From assembly GCF_041435435.1 (NCBI RefSeq), contig NZ_CP108494.1, positions 4,932,501 to 4,996,500 on the forward strand: a stretch of 64,000 bases of DNA. Reading direction: 5' to 3'. Shown here in pieces: positions 34,331 to 43,432 of the stretch. The translations under genes and the position numbers were made by a program. How positions within the stretch are numbered: position 1 is the first letter of the stretch; the number at the start of each line of letters is the position of its first letter. The stretch is from Streptomyces sp. NBC_01241. Its GTDB lineage: Bacteria; Actinomycetota; Actinomycetes; Streptomycetales; Streptomycetaceae. Under the pieces are notes generated by a model. It was not told where the DNA came from and ran no database searches. It was given only the letters and a program-made list of their open reading frames with translations.

Positions 34331-37300
34331 TCACGTGGCCGACGACGAAGCCGTGGACGCCAGCAGGGTGCGTACCTCGGCGGCTTCGTGAGAGCCGAGT
34401 CGGTCGTAAATGGTCAGTGCTTCACGCCAGCACACCTGCGCCCGCCCGAACTGGCCGATGTCGTCGAGGGCACGGCCGAGTACCGTGAGCACGTTGCCCC
34501 GACGCCATTCGCCGCCGATGCCGCGCAGGGAAGTCAGGGCTTGTTCGGCCTTGGTCGCCGCGTCGGCTGAACTTCCGGACGCGAGGTCGACCTCGGAGAG
34601 GCGGAAGAGGGTCATTCCCTCCCACAGGCGTTGGCGGCTGTCCCGGAATACGTCCAGCGCCTCCAGAAGGCGTTCTGTCGCGGTGGTGAACTGGCCGCTC
34701 TGGGTAAGAGCCATTCCCAGTGCGTAGCGCCCGTTCGCGCTACGGAGGGCATGCCCCATGCTGTCGTAGATGTCTATGCCCTGCTGGGCCAGTGAAACCG
34801 CGCTGTCGGTGCGGCGGGTGGCCAGATGGATGCGGGAGAGGTTGCACAACGCGCTTGCCTCACCGGGGCGGTCTTGGATCTCACGGAAACGGTCGATAGC
34901 CACCGTGAGGTATTTCTCGCCGTCGTCGTGACGGTTCTGATAGAGCGCCATGATGCCGAGGGCATTCGGAGCCCAGCAACCCGGCAAGGGGTCGCATGCC
35001 GTTTCGACGAGCTGCATGACCTTCTCGGCCTCGTTCTCGGCCTGGTCGAAGCGTCCCGATGTGTGATGCACATCGGCCAGCGTCATGAGGGCCCGTACTT
35101 CCGTGCGTTGATCACGCCCCGCGCGGGCAGCTTCCAGGACCGCGAACGCGGTGGATTCGTACTGCTTCGAGTTCGCTCCGGACTCGCCCAGATCGAGCGC
35201 GCACCAGAGTAGGTCGACGGCGCGTGGCAGCGTTCCCGGGCTGGACGACTGGCGCACGCAGGAGAGCAGGGGGCCGGCCTCCGTGTACAGCCAGTCCCGT
35301 GCTGTATGCCTGTCGTCGAAAGCCAGCCCCTCGTGCCCCGTCGGCTCCAGGTGATCCACCAACCGATCCCCCGGCCGCTCCAGCGCATACACCCCCGCCG
35401 CCGTCGCCAGATAGAAGTCCAGCAGCCGCGACAGCGCCAACTCGCGCTCCGCGGGAGGCTGTTCGTCGCGTTCGGCGCAAGAACGCGCGTAGAGCCGCAC
35501 CAGGTCGTGGTACCGGTACCGCCCCGGCGCCGCCGACTCCAGCAGGCTCGTGTCGACCAGGGCCTCCAGCAGGTCCTCCGCCGCGTGGGACTCCAGGTTG
35601 AGCAGGGCCGCCGCCGCGGCCAGGGAGATGTCCGGGCCGTCCGCCAGGCCCAGGAGGCGGAAGGCGCGGGCCTGGGCGGGTTCCAGCTGGCCGTAGCCGA
35701 GTTCGAAGGTGGCCTTCACCGCGAGGTCGCCGGCCTGGAGCTCGTCCAGGCGGCGGCGTTCGTCGGCGAGTTTGGCGGCCAGGACCGAGACCGTCCAGGT
35801 GCGGCGGGAGGCCAGGCGGGAGGCGGCGATACGGATGGCCAGGGGGAGGAAGCCGCAGGCGGCGACCACGTCGAGGGCGGCCTCGGGCTCGGAGTTGATG
35901 CGCTCCTCGCCCACGATGCGGGTGAAGAGCTGGAGCGCCTCTTCCGGGGACATCACGTCCAGGTCGACCAGGTGGGCGCCGGCCAGGTCGACCATCCGGA
36001 CGCGGCTGGTGACCAGGGCCGCGCAGCCCGCGGTGCCGGGGAGGAGGGGGCGGATCTGGGCCGCGTCGTGGGCGTTGTCGAGGAGGACCAGGACGCGGCG
36101 GCTGTCGAGCGTGGAGCGGTAGAGCGCGGCACGCTCGTCCAGCGAGTCGGGGATCGCCGAGTCCGCCGTGCCCAGGGCGCGCAGGAACGCGCCGAGGACC
36201 GTCTCCGGCTCTGCCGCCCGTGCGCCGGCGCCCTGGAGGTCCACGTACAGCTGGCCGTCCGGGAAGTGCTGGCGTGCCTGGTGGGCGACGTGCACGGCGA
36301 GGGTCGTCTTGCCGACGCCACCGATGCCGGCCAGCGCCGAGACGGCCATGACCGAACCCTCGGCGGTCGCCAGCCGGTCGCCCAGCTCGCGTACGAAGGA
36401 GGCGCGGCCGGTGAAGTCCGGGACCGTGGCCGGGAGCTGGGCAGGGCGGACGGGTGCGGGGGCCGGAGCCGGTTCGTCGGCCGGACGGGCCAGCTCCTCG
36501 TCGGCCCGCAGGATGCGCTGCTGGAGCTGGGAGAGCTCGGGGCGCGGGTCGACGCCCAGTTCGTCGGCGAGCAGCCGGCGGGTGTCGGCATACACCGCGA
36601 GCGCCTCCGCCTGGCGGCCGCTGCGGTACAGGGCGATCATGAGGAGTTCGCGCAGCCGTTCACGCAGCGGGTGCGCGGCGGTCAGCGCGGTCAGTTCGGA
36701 GACCGCCTCCGCGTGGCAGCCGACCTCCAGGTCCAGGTCCAGGCGGGTCTCGGTGAGCTGGAGCCGCCACTCCTCCAGCCGGCTGCGCTGATACTCGGCG
36801 TACGGGCCGGGCACGGAGGCCAGGGCCTCGCCGTCCCACAGGCCGAGCGCCTTGTTGAGCAGGGTGCGGGCCTGGGCGCGGTCGCAGGTCGCACGGGCCT
36901 TGTCCGCCTCTGCCGCCAGCTCCTGGGCCACCGTCAGGTCGAGGGCGCCGCGCCTGGTCCGGATCGCGTATCCACCGGCGTCGCTGACCAGGGTCTGCGG
37001 GTCGAGGACCTTCCGGAGCCGGGAGGCATACGTGCGTACCGCGGCGAGCGCCTGCGAGGGCGGGTCCTCGCCCCAGATGGCGTCGATGAGCTCGGAGGCG
37101 GTGGCGGTACGGCCGCCGCGCAGGAGCAGCGCCGTCAGCAGGGCGCGCTGCTGCGGTGAACCGGACGGCAGCGTCTTGCCGCCCCGCCATGCCCGTACCG
37201 GGCCGAGCACGGCGAAGCGCAGATCGGCGCCGTCGGCCGCCTCCTGTTGTGGAGCTCGCTGCTCCGGAACATGCATGCGCGGCCCGTGGTCACGGTCCAT
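34331..37300 (-). CDS. afsR: AfsR, SARP/NB-ARC/TPR global regulator of secondary metabolism
   Basis: The 989-residue protein matches AfsR length (993 in S. coelicolor). An OmpR-like winged helix (residues 25-100: RFAVLGPVRAWRGGKTLPSG, VRTYASRLRKVL) is followed by a bacterial transcriptional activation domain (RERLRELLMIALYRSGRQAE), an NB-ARC ATPase (Walker A GIGGVGKTTLAVHVA, Walker B-like RRVLVLLDNAHD) and C-terminal TPR repeats (FDQAENEAEKVMQLVETA, GQFTTATERLLEALDVFRD). AfsR is phosphorylated by AfsK and activates afsS. ATG 37300 is preceded by AGGGGG. The downstream gene is afsS. Confidence 0.88.
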   Translation of the reverse strand: MDRDHGPRMHVPEQRAPQQEAADGADLRFAVLGPVRAWRGGKTLPSGSPQQRALLTALLLRGGRTATASELIDAIWGEDPPSQALAAVRTYASRLRKVLDPQTLVSDAGGYAIRTRRGALDLTVAQELAAEADKARATCDRAQARTLLNKALGLWDGEALASVPGPYAEYQRSRLEEWRLQLTETRLDLDLEVGCHAEAVSELTALTAAHPLRERLRELLMIALYRSGRQAEALAVYADTRRLLADELGVDPRPELSQLQQRILRADEELARPADEPAPAPAPVRPAQLPATVPDFTGRASFVRELGDRLATAEGSVMAVSALAGIGGVGKTTLAVHVAHQARQHFPDGQLYVDLQGAGARAAEPETVLGAFLRALGTADSAIPDSLDERAALYRSTLDSRRVLVLLDNAHDAAQIRPLLPGTAGCAALVTSRVRMVDLAGAHLVDLDVMSPEEALQLFTRIVGEERINSEPEAALDVVAACGFLPLAIRIAASRLASRRTWTVSVLAAKLADERRRLDELQAGDLAVKATFELGYGQLEPAQARAFRLLGLADGPDISLAAAAALLNLESHAAEDLLEALVDTSLLESAAPGRYRYHDLVRLYARSCAERDEQPPAERELALSRLLDFYLATAAGVYALERPGDRLVDHLEPTGHEGLAFDDRHTARDWLYTEAGPLLSCVRQSSSPGTLPRAVDLLWCALDLGESGANSKQYESTAFAVLEAARAGRDQRTEVRALMTLADVHHTSGRFDQAENEAEKVMQLVETACDPLPGCWAPNALGIMALYQNRHDDGEKYLTVAIDRFREIQDRPGEASALCNLSRIHLATRRTDSAVSLAQQGIDIYDSMGHALRSANGRYALGMALTQSGQFTTATERLLEALDVFRDSRQRLWEGMTLFRLSEVDLASGSSADAATKAEQALTSLRGIGGEWRRGNVLTVLGRALDDIGQFGRAQVCWREALTIYDRLGSHEAAEVRTLLASTASSSAT

Positions 37301-37526
37301 TGATGCCCCCTGCCCTGCTCGCCCCGCCGGTCCTACCGATCACGCTGGTGCTGTCCGTTCCGGATCTGCCGCCCATGTACCGGTCGGGACGGACGGATCC
37401 GGATTGCTCCGTACCGCTGGTATCGCGCTCAACAGTCTGCCTTGTCAGGGGCGGACACGTCAGCAGCAGGTGACTCTCTGCACAAGCCCTCGACAACGAT
37501 TGTGGAACGAGGAACGGCACGGAGAG

Positions 37527-37541
37527 CTGACGGTACGTCAG
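37527..37541. promoter_or_regulatory. Operator-like palindrome 9 (CTGACGGTACGTCAG)
   Basis: CTGAC-N5-GTCAG with GGTAC spacer, 21 bases upstream of the amidohydrolase start, the last member of the operator family seen in the window. Confidence 0.78.
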
Positions 37542-37562
37542 ATCAGCGCTACCGTGGTGGGC

Positions 37563-38795
37563 ATGGAGACCTTCCCGAAGATCATCTCGGTGGACGACCA
37601 CACGGTGGAGCCCGCTCATGTCTGGCGGGACCGGCTCCCGTCCAAGTACCTCGACCGCGGCCCGCGCATCGTCCGCGCACCGCTCAAGGAAATGACCTTC
37701 ATGGGCGGAAAGTTCGCGCCCGTGATGGGTGCGAAGGGGGACGACGGCCCGATCGGCGACTGGTGGGTGTACGAGGATCTGCACCGCCCGCTGACCCGGC
37801 TCGACACCTCGGTCGGCTACGACCGGGACGAGATCAAGCTTGAGGTCATCACGTACGAGCAGATGCGTCCGGGGTCGTTCTCGGTCCCCGACCGGCTCGC
37901 CGACATGGACGTCAACCACGTCCAGTCCGCCCTGTGCTTCCCCACTTTCCCCCGCTTCTGCGGCCAGACCTTCACCGAAGCGAAGGACCGCGAACTGGGG
38001 CTGCTCGGGGTGCGCGCGTACAACGACTGGATGGTGGAGGAGTGGTGCGGGCCCGAGGCGCGCGGCCGGCTCATCCCGCTCACCCTGATCCCTCTGTGGG
38101 ACGCACAGTTGGCCGCGGACGAGGTCCGGCGCAACGCGGCGCGCGGTGTGCGCGCGGTGGCGTTCTCCGAGATACCTCCGCATCTGGGGCTGCCGTCGAT
38201 TCACACGGACGAGTGGGATCCGTTCCTGCGGGCCTGCGACGAGACGGGCACGGTGATCGCGATGCATATCGGCTCGTCCTCGAAGATGCCGTCCACCTCG
38301 GCCGACGCGCCACCCGCCGTCGGATCCACCATCACCTTCGCCAACTGCTGCTTCTCGATGGTCGACTGGCTGATGAGCGGCAAGTTCGAACGGTTCCCGA
38401 ACCTCCGGATCATGTACGCGGAAGGCCAGATCGGCTGGATTCCGTACATCCTGGAACGCGCCGATGTGGTGTGGGACGAGAACCGGGCCTGGGGCGGCGT
38501 CGCCGACAAGGTCCACCGTCCGCCGTCGGAGCTGTTCGCCGAGCACGTCTACGGCTGCTTCTTCGACGATGCCTTCGGCCTGAAGAACCTGGACGCGATC
38601 GGCGTCGGGAACGTCCTGTACGAGACGGACTACCCGCACTCCGACTCCACCTGGCCCAAGTCGCGCGAGGTCGGCGAGGCGCAGATGGGACATCTGGACG
38701 CCGACGTCGTGGACCGGATCGTGCGCCGCAACGCGATCGACCTGCTGGGGCTGACGGACGACGGCCTGTGGGCGGGGCCCGGAGGAGGACGGTAG
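37563..38795 (+). CDS. Amidohydrolase family protein, ACMSD-like (amidohydro-rel)
   Basis: The 410-residue protein has SVDDHTVEPAHVWRDRLPSK at the N-terminus (the D-x-H metal ligands), IAMHIGSSSKMPS near residue 240 and VLYETDYPHSDSTWPKSREV near residue 355, the His and Asp pattern of the ACMSD/amidohydrolase-2 family, which decarboxylates or hydrolyses ring-cleavage-type acids using zinc. In-frame GTG codons occur just upstream of ATG 37563, but the ATG gives the family start. The operator 21 bases upstream ties it to the acyl-CoA regulon although it lies beyond afsR. Confidence 0.82.
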   Translation: METFPKIISVDDHTVEPAHVWRDRLPSKYLDRGPRIVRAPLKEMTFMGGKFAPVMGAKGDDGPIGDWWVYEDLHRPLTRLDTSVGYDRDEIKLEVITYEQMRPGSFSVPDRLADMDVNHVQSALCFPTFPRFCGQTFTEAKDRELGLLGVRAYNDWMVEEWCGPEARGRLIPLTLIPLWDAQLAADEVRRNAARGVRAVAFSEIPPHLGLPSIHTDEWDPFLRACDETGTVIAMHIGSSSKMPSTSADAPPAVGSTITFANCCFSMVDWLMSGKFERFPNLRIMYAEGQIGWIPYILERADVVWDENRAWGGVADKVHRPPSELFAEHVYGCFFDDAFGLKNLDAIGVGNVLYETDYPHSDSTWPKSREVGEAQMGHLDADVVDRIVRRNAIDLLGLTDDGLWAGPGGGR

Positions 38796-38800
38796 GGGGC

Positions 38801-38846
38801 GGAAAAGAACGTGACACTCCAGGCATCGAGTGTCACGTTCTTTTCC
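38801..38846. terminator. Perfect 19-bp bidirectional terminator hairpin
   Basis: Arms 38801-38819 and 38828-38846 are perfectly complementary with an 8-base loop. The left arm starts GGAAAAGAAC, giving A/T ends on both sides, typical of a two-way terminator. It closes the amidohydrolase gene. Confidence 0.9.
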
Positions 38847-38868
38847 ACCCACGGGTGTCCGGAGCGGG

Positions 38869-39045
38869 TCAGGCCCTGGTGATCGGCTCCGGGAGTTCCG
38901 TCACCCACTCGTCCTGGTCCCCGGGGCATTCCAGACTGATCTCGAGGACGTATCCCGTGGACCGATAGCCGTTGACGTCGATCCAGCGGGCCCACCGGGG
39001 CGGAGACCGTCACCCCGGCGTGGACGACGACCGCGCCGCAGCGCC
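38869..39045 (-). pseudogene. 3' remnant of a MerR/GyrI-like regulator
   Basis: On the - strand a short frame ending at 38869 reads RWARWIDVNGYRSTGYVLEI and then SLECPGDQDEWVTELPEPI before the stop. This resembles the C-terminal effector-binding (GyrI-like) domain of MerR regulators. Further upstream the family sequence continues only in another frame (VVVHAG) and then stops, so the gene is truncated and frameshifted. It lies between a terminator and the ECF sigma gene. Confidence 0.5.
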
Positions 39046-39056
39046 CCGGCGTGAAT

Positions 39057-39746
39057 ATGACACAGGTCACCGGAACTCCTGTCCTGCTGCGGACAGGACG
39101 AGATGTGGAGCATTCCTTGAGAGCCCGGATACGGGCAGGTGACCCGGACGCGTTCGGCAGCCTCTTCGACGACTACGCACAGACGGTGTTCCGGTACGCG
39201 GTCCGCTCGACCGGCGACTGGGCCGGTGCGGAGGACGCCGTATCGCTGACCTTCCTGGAAGCGTGGCGGCTGCGCGAGACCCTGCGGGACTCGGACGAGG
39301 AGTTGAAGCCCTGGCTGCTCGGCATCGCGACCAACGTCCTGCGCAACGTCCGCCGCGCCGCCAAACGGCATGACGCGGCACTGACCCGGATGCCGGCCGG
39401 ACCGGCCGTGCCGGACTTCGCCGACGAGCTGGTGGGCCGCATCCATGACGCGGAACAGCTCGGCGCCGTGCAGGCCGCGCTGGGACGGCTGAGACCCAAG
39501 GAGCGGGAGGTGTTCCTGCTCTGCGTCGGGGACGGCCTGGACTACCGGGGCGCCGCACGGGCGCTCGGTGTCCCCGTCGGGACCATCCGTTCGCGGCTCT
39601 CCCGGGCCAGGAAGCGGCTGAGGGAACTCACCGCGGACGAAATAAAGAAAATCGCAAGAAACATGGAACTACCCGGAGCGGCCGGACAGTACCGGAGTGA
39701 CCGCGCCGCTGCGGTCCGGTCGAACGCATGGGAGGGCAACCGATGA
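39057..39746 (+). CDS. ECF-type RNA polymerase sigma factor
   Basis: The 229-residue protein has sigma region 2 at about residues 20-90 (RIRAGDPDAFGSLFDDYAQT, DWAGAEDAVSLTFLEAWRLR, PWLLGIATNVLRN) and region 4 at about 140-190 (ALGRLRPKEREVFLLCVGDG, YRGAARALGVPVGTIRSRLS). No strong ribosome site precedes ATG 39057; a GTG at 39051 is in frame. The next gene overlaps by ATGA and encodes a single-span CU044_5270 protein, a frequent partner in ECF loci that may act as an anti-sigma or cell-surface component. Confidence 0.88.
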   Translation: MTQVTGTPVLLRTGRDVEHSLRARIRAGDPDAFGSLFDDYAQTVFRYAVRSTGDWAGAEDAVSLTFLEAWRLRETLRDSDEELKPWLLGIATNVLRNVRRAAKRHDAALTRMPAGPAVPDFADELVGRIHDAEQLGAVQAALGRLRPKEREVFLLCVGDGLDYRGAARALGVPVGTIRSRLSRARKRLRELTADEIKKIARNMELPGAAGQYRSDRAAAVRSNAWEGNR

Positions 39747-40768
39747 GTGCCGATGCGAAGAGGGTTGCGGGCGAGCTCGGGGCGCTACTGCCCGAGCCGC
39801 ACGGACCGGCCCTGCCGGACGACCGTCACCGGCTGCTCAAGGAGCACTTGATGAACGAGATCCACCAGGCCCAGGTCCAGGCCCAGAAGGCGCCGCAGGA
39901 CGCGCGGCCGCGCCGCCGCCGCGCGTGGTACGTCGTGCCTGTCGGTATGGCCGCCGCAGGAGCGCTCGCCTTTACCTTCCTGGCCGGTCCCGGCCGGAGC
40001 GGCGGCGACGACGGGTTCCACCTCAGCGCGGCCCCGGTGGTCAAGGTCGAGGTCGGCTCGGCGAACGGCGTCGGAGCGCTGATGGAGAACGTCGCAGAGC
40101 GCGCCTCACAGGCTCCCGCGAACCGCGTGGGCCCGAACCAGTTCGTGTACGTACGCTCGCACTACTCCAACATGCAGGCGGTCGACGGCAGTCCCTTCAA
40201 GCTGAAGACGTACTACCGGGAGTCGTGGACGTCCCAGAACCCCGACAAGGTGCAGAGCCGGCTCAAGCAGCCGGGCGACGACCTCATCTGGTCGGCTCCA
40301 CGCTCCGAGGATCATGCGCAGGACAATCGCAATCACACCTACGCCGCGCTCCAGAAGCTGCCCACCGAACCCGGTGCGCTGCTGAAGAAGCTCCGTGCGG
40401 ACGCCGCGTACTCCGGCTCGTCCGACCAGAACCTCTTCGACTACGTGGGCGGCCTGATCAGCGAGTCGATCCTGCCGCCGGAGACGGGTGCCGCCCTCTA
40501 CCGTGCCGCAGCGCGGATCCCCGGCGTCGTCGCGCTGGACAAGGCGCAGGACGGCGACGGCCGACCCGGTGTGGCACTGGCCCGTACGGACGAGCGGACG
40601 CACGAGCGGAGGGAGCTGGTGTTCGATGCCAACAGCTACGACTACCTGGGGATGCGCGCCTACCTGGTCCGGAACACCGAGCTGGGCAAGAAGGGCACCG
40701 TCACCGAGATGCAGGCCGTGCTCGACCGCGACGTCGTGAACAGCCGGGACGAGACGCCGAAGAAGTAG
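39743..40768 (+). CDS. CU044_5270 family membrane protein
   Basis: The 341-residue protein has a cytosolic N-terminal 70 residues with HRLLKEHLMNEIHQAQVQAQ, one membrane helix (about 73-90, WYVVPVGMAAAGALAFTFLA) and a large outer domain (FVYVRSHYSN, WSAPRSEDHAQDNRNHTYAA, LKKLRADAAYSGSSDQNLFD). This is the CU044_5270 pattern. GGGAGGG lies 7 bases before the ATG, which overlaps the sigma-factor stop. It probably links the ECF sigma factor to an envelope signal, by context only. Confidence 0.82.
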   Translation: MSADAKRVAGELGALLPEPHGPALPDDRHRLLKEHLMNEIHQAQVQAQKAPQDARPRRRRAWYVVPVGMAAAGALAFTFLAGPGRSGGDDGFHLSAAPVVKVEVGSANGVGALMENVAERASQAPANRVGPNQFVYVRSHYSNMQAVDGSPFKLKTYYRESWTSQNPDKVQSRLKQPGDDLIWSAPRSEDHAQDNRNHTYAALQKLPTEPGALLKKLRADAAYSGSSDQNLFDYVGGLISESILPPETGAALYRAAARIPGVVALDKAQDGDGRPGVALARTDERTHERRELVFDANSYDYLGMRAYLVRNTELGKKGTVTEMQAVLDRDVVNSRDETPKK

Positions 40769-40812
40769 GGAAGCAGCGGGGTGGCCACCCACGGGGCGGC
40801 CACTCACAGGCA

Positions 40813-40852
40813 GGAGCCCCGCTCCTCCGCCGAAGCGGAGGAGCGGGGCTCC
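40813..40852. terminator. 18-bp hairpin terminator
   Basis: Arms 40813-40830 and 40835-40852 are perfectly complementary around CGAA, followed by TTG. It terminates the sigma/CU044_5270 operon and may serve the convergent cold-shock gene. Confidence 0.9.
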
Positions 40853-40893
40853 TTGGGTACTGCTTACCGGCCGCGATCGGCCGACCCGGGCAA

Positions 40894-41097
40894 CTAGGCC
40901 GGGGTGACGTTCTCAGCCTGCGGACCCTTGGGTCCCTGAGTGACGTCGAAGTTCACGACCTGGTTCTCCTCGAGGGAGCGGAACCCGGACGCGTTGATCG
41001 CGGAGTAGTGAACGAAGACATCCGGGCCGCCGCCGTCCTGGGCGATGAAGCCGAAGCCCTTTTCAGCGTTGAACCACTTGACGGTTCCGGTAGCCAT
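40894..41097 (-). CDS. Cold-shock domain protein (CspA family)
   Basis: The 67-residue protein is a single cold-shock domain: GTVKWFNAEKGFGFIAQDGG with RNP1 (KGFGFI) and VFVHYSAI for RNP2. Such proteins bind single-stranded RNA and DNA as chaperones. AGGAGGG lies 4 bases before ATG 41097. A leader hairpin at 41163-41190 suggests RNA-level control. It is divergent from mqnA. Confidence 0.95.
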   Translation of the reverse strand: MATGTVKWFNAEKGFGFIAQDGGGPDVFVHYSAINASGFRSLEENQVVNFDVTQGPKGPQAENVTPA

Positions 41098-41162
41098 AAG
41101 CCCTCCTTGGGCCAAAGGGTTGCCCTGCTCCAGAACCTGCAAAGAAGTCTGAAAACTACAAA

Positions 41163-41190
41163 AGCCTGCGGGTTACATGCTCCGCAGGCT
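41163..41190 (-). promoter_or_regulatory. Hairpin in the cold-shock gene leader
   Basis: AGCCTGCGG (41163-41171) pairs with CCGCAGGCT (41182-41190) around a 10-base loop, 66-93 bases upstream of the csp start. Cold-shock leaders elsewhere contain temperature-responsive structures; that role is inference here. The rest of the 397-base gap to mqnA shows no gene. Confidence 0.5.
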
Positions 41191-41494
41191 CTGTACTGCA
41201 AGGGAAACCAAACTGCAACTTGCGTCGAGCCTAGCACGCAGCATGTGGGGAAGGGTAGAGGGAAAGATCACTTCACCCGGATGTTTGATTGCCGTGCCGA
41301 TGACCTGACGAAGTGGGTGTCCCGGAGGGTGTCGTGAAGGTGTCGTGAACGGCTCACGAAGGCGCCTTCAAGGGGTACGGCAAAGGTACGGACAGGGATA
41401 CGGGCAAGGCTTCGGCACGTTGCCGGGGCGGGATCGGGTGACGCCACGCGTACCCGGTGCCGCCCGGGCGGCACCACGGGTCTAGCCTCGCGAT

Positions 41495-42373
41495 GTGGAC
41501 AATTCAATCGTCTCAACCGTCGCAGGCGACGACCGTCGCAGCAGGCCGCGCGTCGGCCACATCCAGTTCCTGAACTGCCTCCCCCTGTACTGGGGACTGG
41601 CGAGAACCGGAACCCTGCTCGACCTGGAGCTCTCGAAGGACACCCCGGAGAAGCTCAGTGAGCAGCTGGTCAGGGGCGATCTGGACATCGGCCCCATCAC
41701 GTTGGTCGAGTTCCTCCGCAACGCCGACGACCTGGTCGCCTTCCCGGACATCGCGGTGGGCTGTGACGGGCCCGTCATGTCGTGCGTGATCGTGTCGCAG
41801 GTGCCGCTGGACCAGCTGGACCGGGCCCGGGTGGCACTCGGTTCCACCTCGCGCACCTCCGTGCGCCTGGCCCAGCTGCTGCTCGCCGAGCGGTACGGCG
41901 TCGACCCGGACTACTACACCTGCCCGCCGGACCTCGGCCTGATGATGCAGGAGGCGGACGCCGCCGTGCTGATCGGCGACGCCGCGCTGCGCGCCAACCT
42001 GCACGACGCGCCCCGGCTGGGCCTCCAGGTCCACGACCTGGGTCAGATGTGGAAGGAGTGGACCGGGCTCCCCTTCGTCTTCGCGGTCTGGGCGGCCCGC
42101 AAGGACTACCTGGCGGCCGAACCCCACCACGTGAGCAAGGCGCACGAGGCCTTCCTGGCCTCGCGGGACGTCTCCCTGGAGGAGGTCACCAAGGTCGCGG
42201 AGCAGGCGGCGCGCTGGGAGGCCTTCGACGCGGAGGTGCTGGAGCGGTACTTCACGACCCTGGACTTCCGCTTCGGCCCGGACCAGCTGGCCGGCGTACA
42301 GGAGTTCGCACGCCGGGTCGGTCCGACGACCGGCTTCCCGGCGGATGTGAAGGTAGAGCTGCTCGGCGGCTGA
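41495..42373 (+). CDS. mqnA: Chorismate dehydratase MqnA (futalosine menaquinone pathway)
   Basis: The 292-residue protein starts at GTG 41495. It has the periplasmic-binding-protein-like fold of MqnA: RVGHIQFLNCLPLYWGLART, LVRGDLDIGPITLVEFLRNA, VALGSTSRTSVRLAQLLLAE, DAAVLIGDAALRAN and DLGQMWKEWTGLPFVFAVWA. MqnA dehydrates chorismate to 3-enolpyruvyl-benzoate, the first step of the futalosine route. No ribosome site is seen, so the mRNA may be leaderless. mqnC lies about 5.7 kb further on, past inserted elements. Confidence 0.93.
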   Translation: MDNSIVSTVAGDDRRSRPRVGHIQFLNCLPLYWGLARTGTLLDLELSKDTPEKLSEQLVRGDLDIGPITLVEFLRNADDLVAFPDIAVGCDGPVMSCVIVSQVPLDQLDRARVALGSTSRTSVRLAQLLLAERYGVDPDYYTCPPDLGLMMQEADAAVLIGDAALRANLHDAPRLGLQVHDLGQMWKEWTGLPFVFAVWAARKDYLAAEPHHVSKAHEAFLASRDVSLEEVTKVAEQAARWEAFDAEVLERYFTTLDFRFGPDQLAGVQEFARRVGPTTGFPADVKVELLGG

Positions 42374-42770
42374 CCGGACGACGGGGCAGGGCCCCGCACC
42401 TGTCGGCTGATCCACGCGATCGAGCCGTACTCCCTCCCCCTGCCCCGCACACAACTCGTGGCCTTGGACCCGCCGCCCCGGATGACCAGGAGGCGGTCTT
42501 CGCCGTGCCCGTGGTGTGGTGCTCGGGACTTGACGTTCTGGGAATTCGCCGGACGGAATCCGGCATGCCCCCGGTCGCCCGGATGTCCATTGTTTGTTAC
42601 CCCGGGATATCACTTCCATGGTATGCATGCCCGTAGTCCGGTTGGGAACGGGCATCACGATGAACGGAAGGCTTTTCCCTCTGCCGGACACGTGCAGATG
42701 CTCGACCGGAGATTGAAGTCTGTACCCATTCCGTAATTCGTCGGACAACCGATTCTTCCGGGTCGAAATA
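42374..42770. other. Gene-free interval after mqnA
   Basis: No supported gene. Codon use is not Streptomyces-like from about 42540 onward and the AT content rises toward 42780 (for example CGAAATATTGCC). One frame contains CPWCGARDLTFWEF, a zinc-ribbon-like string, but lacks a start and conservation cues. Confidence 0.5.
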
Positions 42771-43418
42771 TTGCCTCAAATCCCAAACCCGCACCTTGAC
42801 CGTGAAACCGGCCTACACGCCGAAACCGGACTATGCGCCCTGGAGAGCGGCGCACCGATCTTGGTGCCGTCTTCGAGGGTCTTCAGCTCCCTGATGTGGG
42901 CCGTGCTCCTGCCCGGCTTCCTGATCCTGGGCGCCGGGATCGCCCAGTGGGTGACGTGGGCCGGCGTGGTCGTCATGCTGGCGGCCGTCGCGGTCGCCGC
43001 CTGCCTGATCGGTGGCGCCTGGGACCGTGCCGGCGCCGCGACGCTGGCCTCGGTCAGTGGCTTCGCACTGATGCTCTTCGCGGGGCCCGCGATGTATGAG
43101 GTCTATATGAAGACCGCGGGCGATCCGGTCGCGGCCGTGGTGACCGAGGTGACCAACGAGCACAACCGGCGGGGCGCGGACTGGTTCTGCACCGTCGAGG
43201 AGGTCGGCGGCGACCACAAGGAATACGAGGTGTCCCAGCAGCAGAACTGCTTCGGTCGGGCCAAAGCGGGCGACCGCGTCGAGATCCGCAAGGACCCGCT
43301 CGGCCTGCTCGCCCCGCGGCTGCCCGACAGCCCGGACCAGCGGAACAGCACTGAGAGCACCGTCGACATCACTGCGGGTCTCCTCCTGCTGACCGCTGTC
43401 AGCATCTTCTACCTCTGA
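42771..43418 (+). CDS. Hypothetical membrane protein, DUF3592-like outer domain
   Basis: About 215 residues from a TTG at 42771; the true start is uncertain and may be a GTG at 42864 or an ATG at 42894. Three hydrophobic segments (MWAVLLPGFLILGAGIAQWV, VVVMLAAVAVAACLIG, LASVSGFALMLFAGPAMY) are followed by an extracellular-type domain with GADWFCTVEEVGGDHKEYEV and QQQNCFGRAKAGDRVEIRKD, then a C-terminal helix. The Cys pair may form a disulfide. The layout resembles DUF3592-type proteins but the match is loose. Confidence 0.55.
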   Translation: MPQIPNPHLDRETGLHAETGLCALESGAPILVPSSRVFSSLMWAVLLPGFLILGAGIAQWVTWAGVVVMLAAVAVAACLIGGAWDRAGAATLASVSGFALMLFAGPAMYEVYMKTAGDPVAAVVTEVTNEHNRRGADWFCTVEEVGGDHKEYEVSQQQNCFGRAKAGDRVEIRKDPLGLLAPRLPDSPDQRNSTESTVDITAGLLLLTAVSIFYL

Positions 43419-43432
43419 TCTTGGCCGGTGCT

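Noticed and set aside
42458..42736. Frame with CPWCGARDLTFWEF, zinc-ribbon-like
   Set aside because: No start context, only one Cys pair, and the rest reads as random sequence.
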